DNA from: Planctomycetota bacterium
Lineage (GTDB): Bacteria; Planctomycetota; Phycisphaerae; UBA1845
Direction of reading: 5' to 3'
DNA length: 33,217 nt
Assembly (NCBI GenBank): GCA_024278775.1
Contig: JAJRSP010000198.1
Span: 1-33,217 of the forward strand
Positions within the stretch are counted from its first letter, which is position 1; each line of letters starts with the position of its first letter. The notes beneath the pieces are model-generated. The model was not told the origin of the DNA. It was given only the letters and a program-made list of their open reading frames with translations, and searched no databases. Of the stretch, positions 31,933 to 33,217 are shown one piece after another. A program made the position numbers and the translations under genes.

Positions 31933-32892
31933 TCAGCCCTGACTGTTCCGCAACGCATCGATCAGATTCTTGGCTATCGCCTGCACGACTGAAACGGCGA
32001 CACTATTGCCGAGTTGCCGGTACGCCTTACTGTCCGACTGTGGCAGCTTGAACGTAGCCGGAAATCCCTGAAGGCGGGCGCACTCGCGGGGCGTTAGCCT
32101 TCGCCACCGACCGTCGGACTCGACGACGATGTTCTTCTTGATTTCGTTCGGGTCATTCATTAGCACGTTGGCGTGCGTCGCCTTCACGAAGTTGCAGCAG
32201 CGGTTGCTGCGCGTCACCCGTGCCAAGTCCCTTCGCCCAGCCATCCGGCTTCGCTGGTCGTCGCTGTAATAGTATTTTTCCGGCACGTCGCGCTGTAGGA
32301 TTCGCGGCAAGTGCTTAGCAAGTTTTCCCTGCTTCGGAAACGCGAAGGGCACTGACCCAAGGGTGCCCACAATGAATAGCCTTTCCCTGCGCTGCGGAAG
32401 CCCGAACCGACGCGCGTCCAAGAGTGTGTATCGCAACGTGTAGCCAAGCGCCGTCAAGTGGCTGCACATCATGTCGAACGTCTTGCCCCCATCGATGCGG
32501 AGGAGGTGCGGCACGTTCTCAAGGATGAACGCGCGTGGTCGCTTCGCCTTGAGAATTCGGACGAGGTGCCAGAACAGTCTTCCGCGCGGGTCGTTCATCC
32601 CCAGCCGTTTCCCTTCCACGCTGAAACTCTGACACGGGAAACCAGCACAGAGAATGTCGTGACGCGGAACCGCTTCCGCGCGAACGGTCGTCATGTCGCC
32701 CGTCGGGTCGTAGCTGAAGTTCCGCCTGTATGTGTCGGCGGCGTCCGCGTCGAACTCGCACGCCCAAGCGAGAACCGCTCCCGCCAGCACAAGCGCCCGA
32801 TGGAATCCCCCGATTCCCGCAAAGGCGTCCGCGAACGTGATGGACTTTGGCCGCGTTCCTTGTGGCTTCTTCTTTCTGTTTCGTGTTGCCAT
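31933..32892 (-). CDS. C5-cytosine DNA methyltransferase
   Basis: A complete, compact enzyme of 319 residues, similar in length to small enzymes such as M.HhaI. Motif I is FADAFAGIGGFHRA (about 20-33), catalytic Cys87 lies in GFPCQSFSVEGKRLG, motif VI ILENVPHL contains Glu125, motif VIII is PQRRERLFIVG, and motif X is GNSVAVSVVQAI near the C-terminus. The region between VIII and X, which should recognise the target, is short and basic (RSRMAGRRDLARVTRSNRC, in part). The ATG follows a GGGGG run by eight bases. All catalytic residues are present. Target sequence cannot be read from the protein. A dispersed palindrome (32663-32680) lies inside the gene and codes for R-A-E-A-V-P-R. Confidence 0.95.
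   Translation of the reverse strand: MATRNRKKKPQGTRPKSITFADAFAGIGGFHRALVLAGAVLAWACEFDADAADTYRRNFSYDPTGDMTTVRAEAVPRHDILCAGFPCQSFSVEGKRLGMNDPRGRLFWHLVRILKAKRPRAFILENVPHLLRIDGGKTFDMMCSHLTALGYTLRYTLLDARRFGLPQRRERLFIVGTLGSVPFAFPKQGKLAKHLPRILQRDVPEKYYYSDDQRSRMAGRRDLARVTRSNRCCNFVKATHANVLMNDPNEIKKNIVVESDGRWRRLTPRECARLQGFPATFKLPQSDSKAYRQLGNSVAVSVVQAIAKNLIDALRNSQG
32663..32680. repeat. palindromic repeat inside a methyltransferase gene
   Basis: CGCGGAA-CCGC-TTCCGCG is an exact reverse complement of the 18 bases at 7918-7935 and shares its arms with 27243-27262. Here it is part of coding sequence. Confidence 0.6.
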
Positions 32893-33003
32893 CTTTCACC
32901 CCCTGTGTACGGTTCCCCGTTCATTTAGCTCAAAGGTCGCCGGAGAGGGGGGGCGGCTTTGCATGATGCGTTCGCCGCCCCCCGATTCCGACAACCGATG
33001 TTA

Positions 33004-33201
33004 CTACGCGGACTTGTCGCGCTTCTTCTTGACCGCAGACTCAGCGGATTTCGCCTTGCCCTTGGACTCGCCGCAACCCTTGTCCGTCACGGCATCGCGC
33101 TCGGCGCTGGCTTCCGCCTTCACCAGAATCGCGTGAACCTTGGCCAGCAACTTGACGTCATCGGCTAGGTTCAAGGCGATGCGGATAATGTCATCCAGCA
33201 T
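33004..33201 (-). CDS. small charged hypothetical protein
   Basis: A 65-residue product with a predicted N-terminal helix (MLDDIIRIALNLADDVKLLA) and a Lys/Ser/Ala-rich tail (KGKAKSAESAVKKKRDKSA). AAGGG stands about seven bases before its ATG. It is 111 bases upstream of the methyltransferase genes in the same direction and may belong to their transcript. No family recognised. Reading on the - strand begins at the window edge, so further genes of this unit may lie outside. Confidence 0.5.
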   Translation of the reverse strand: MLDDIIRIALNLADDVKLLAKVHAILVKAEASAERDAVTDKGCGESKGKAKSAESAVKKKRDKSA

Positions 33202-33217
33202 CCCTGCGCCCTTTGAG

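Overview
The window most likely comes from a planctomycete, probably a Phycisphaerae-like member of Planctomycetota. The evidence is moderately high GC, secreted proteins with dockerin-type EF-hand repeats of the style seen in that phylum, 'GACC...C...C' cysteine motifs, and C-terminal sorting tails of the IPTL-CTERM type (IPT/VPA-x-SEW, hydrophobic stretch, basic end). This assignment rests on protein style only; there is no rRNA or marker gene here.

Left region (1-9053): an accessory, mobile-looking segment, almost all on the + strand. It holds a 5'-truncated RepB/AEP-like primase, an AAA_14/DUF4143 ATPase behind a near-consensus sigma70 promoter, a free-standing HNH-AP2 endonuclease, a polytopic membrane protein with an HExxH motif, and a convergent zinc-ribbon protein. 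A run of short, partly stop/start-overlapping genes of unknown function follows (4993-7913), including one DUF6197-like protein. A small serine recombinase comes last, followed by about 440 bases of structured non-coding DNA.

Centre (9054-26678, - strand): a roughly 17.6 kb cluster of nine exported proteins that reads as one transcription unit from about 26.74 kb. In transcription order these are: a cohesin-like protein with a half dockerin and an IPTL-type tail; dockerin protein A'; short protein B'; dockerin protein A; protein B (same N-domain as B', plus a VWA domain and an IPTL-type tail); a 1659-residue protein with Ig-like, dockerin and Big-like domains and an extraordinary CC-x5 heptad array; a lipoprotein; a secreted HExxH protease; and a 14-repeat Kelch/Rax2-like propeller. 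A'-B' and A-B are a tandem duplication in which B' has lost its C-terminal part. I infer a cell-surface assembly built from cohesin-dockerin-like contacts. No carbohydrate-active enzyme is visible, so this is not a cellulosome.

Right region (26679-33217): a gene-poor spacer with palindromes and a response-regulator-like remnant, then a - strand DNA-modification cluster. In transcription order: a small charged protein, a C5-cytosine methyltransferase, a second C5 methyltransferase with the catalytic ENV glutamate changed to glycine, a fused C5-cytosine plus N6-adenine (Dam/D12) methyltransferase, and a DUF5131 (phage Gp37/Gp68) protein. No restriction endonuclease is recognisable, so this looks like orphan or anti-restriction modification carried by a phage or integrative element.
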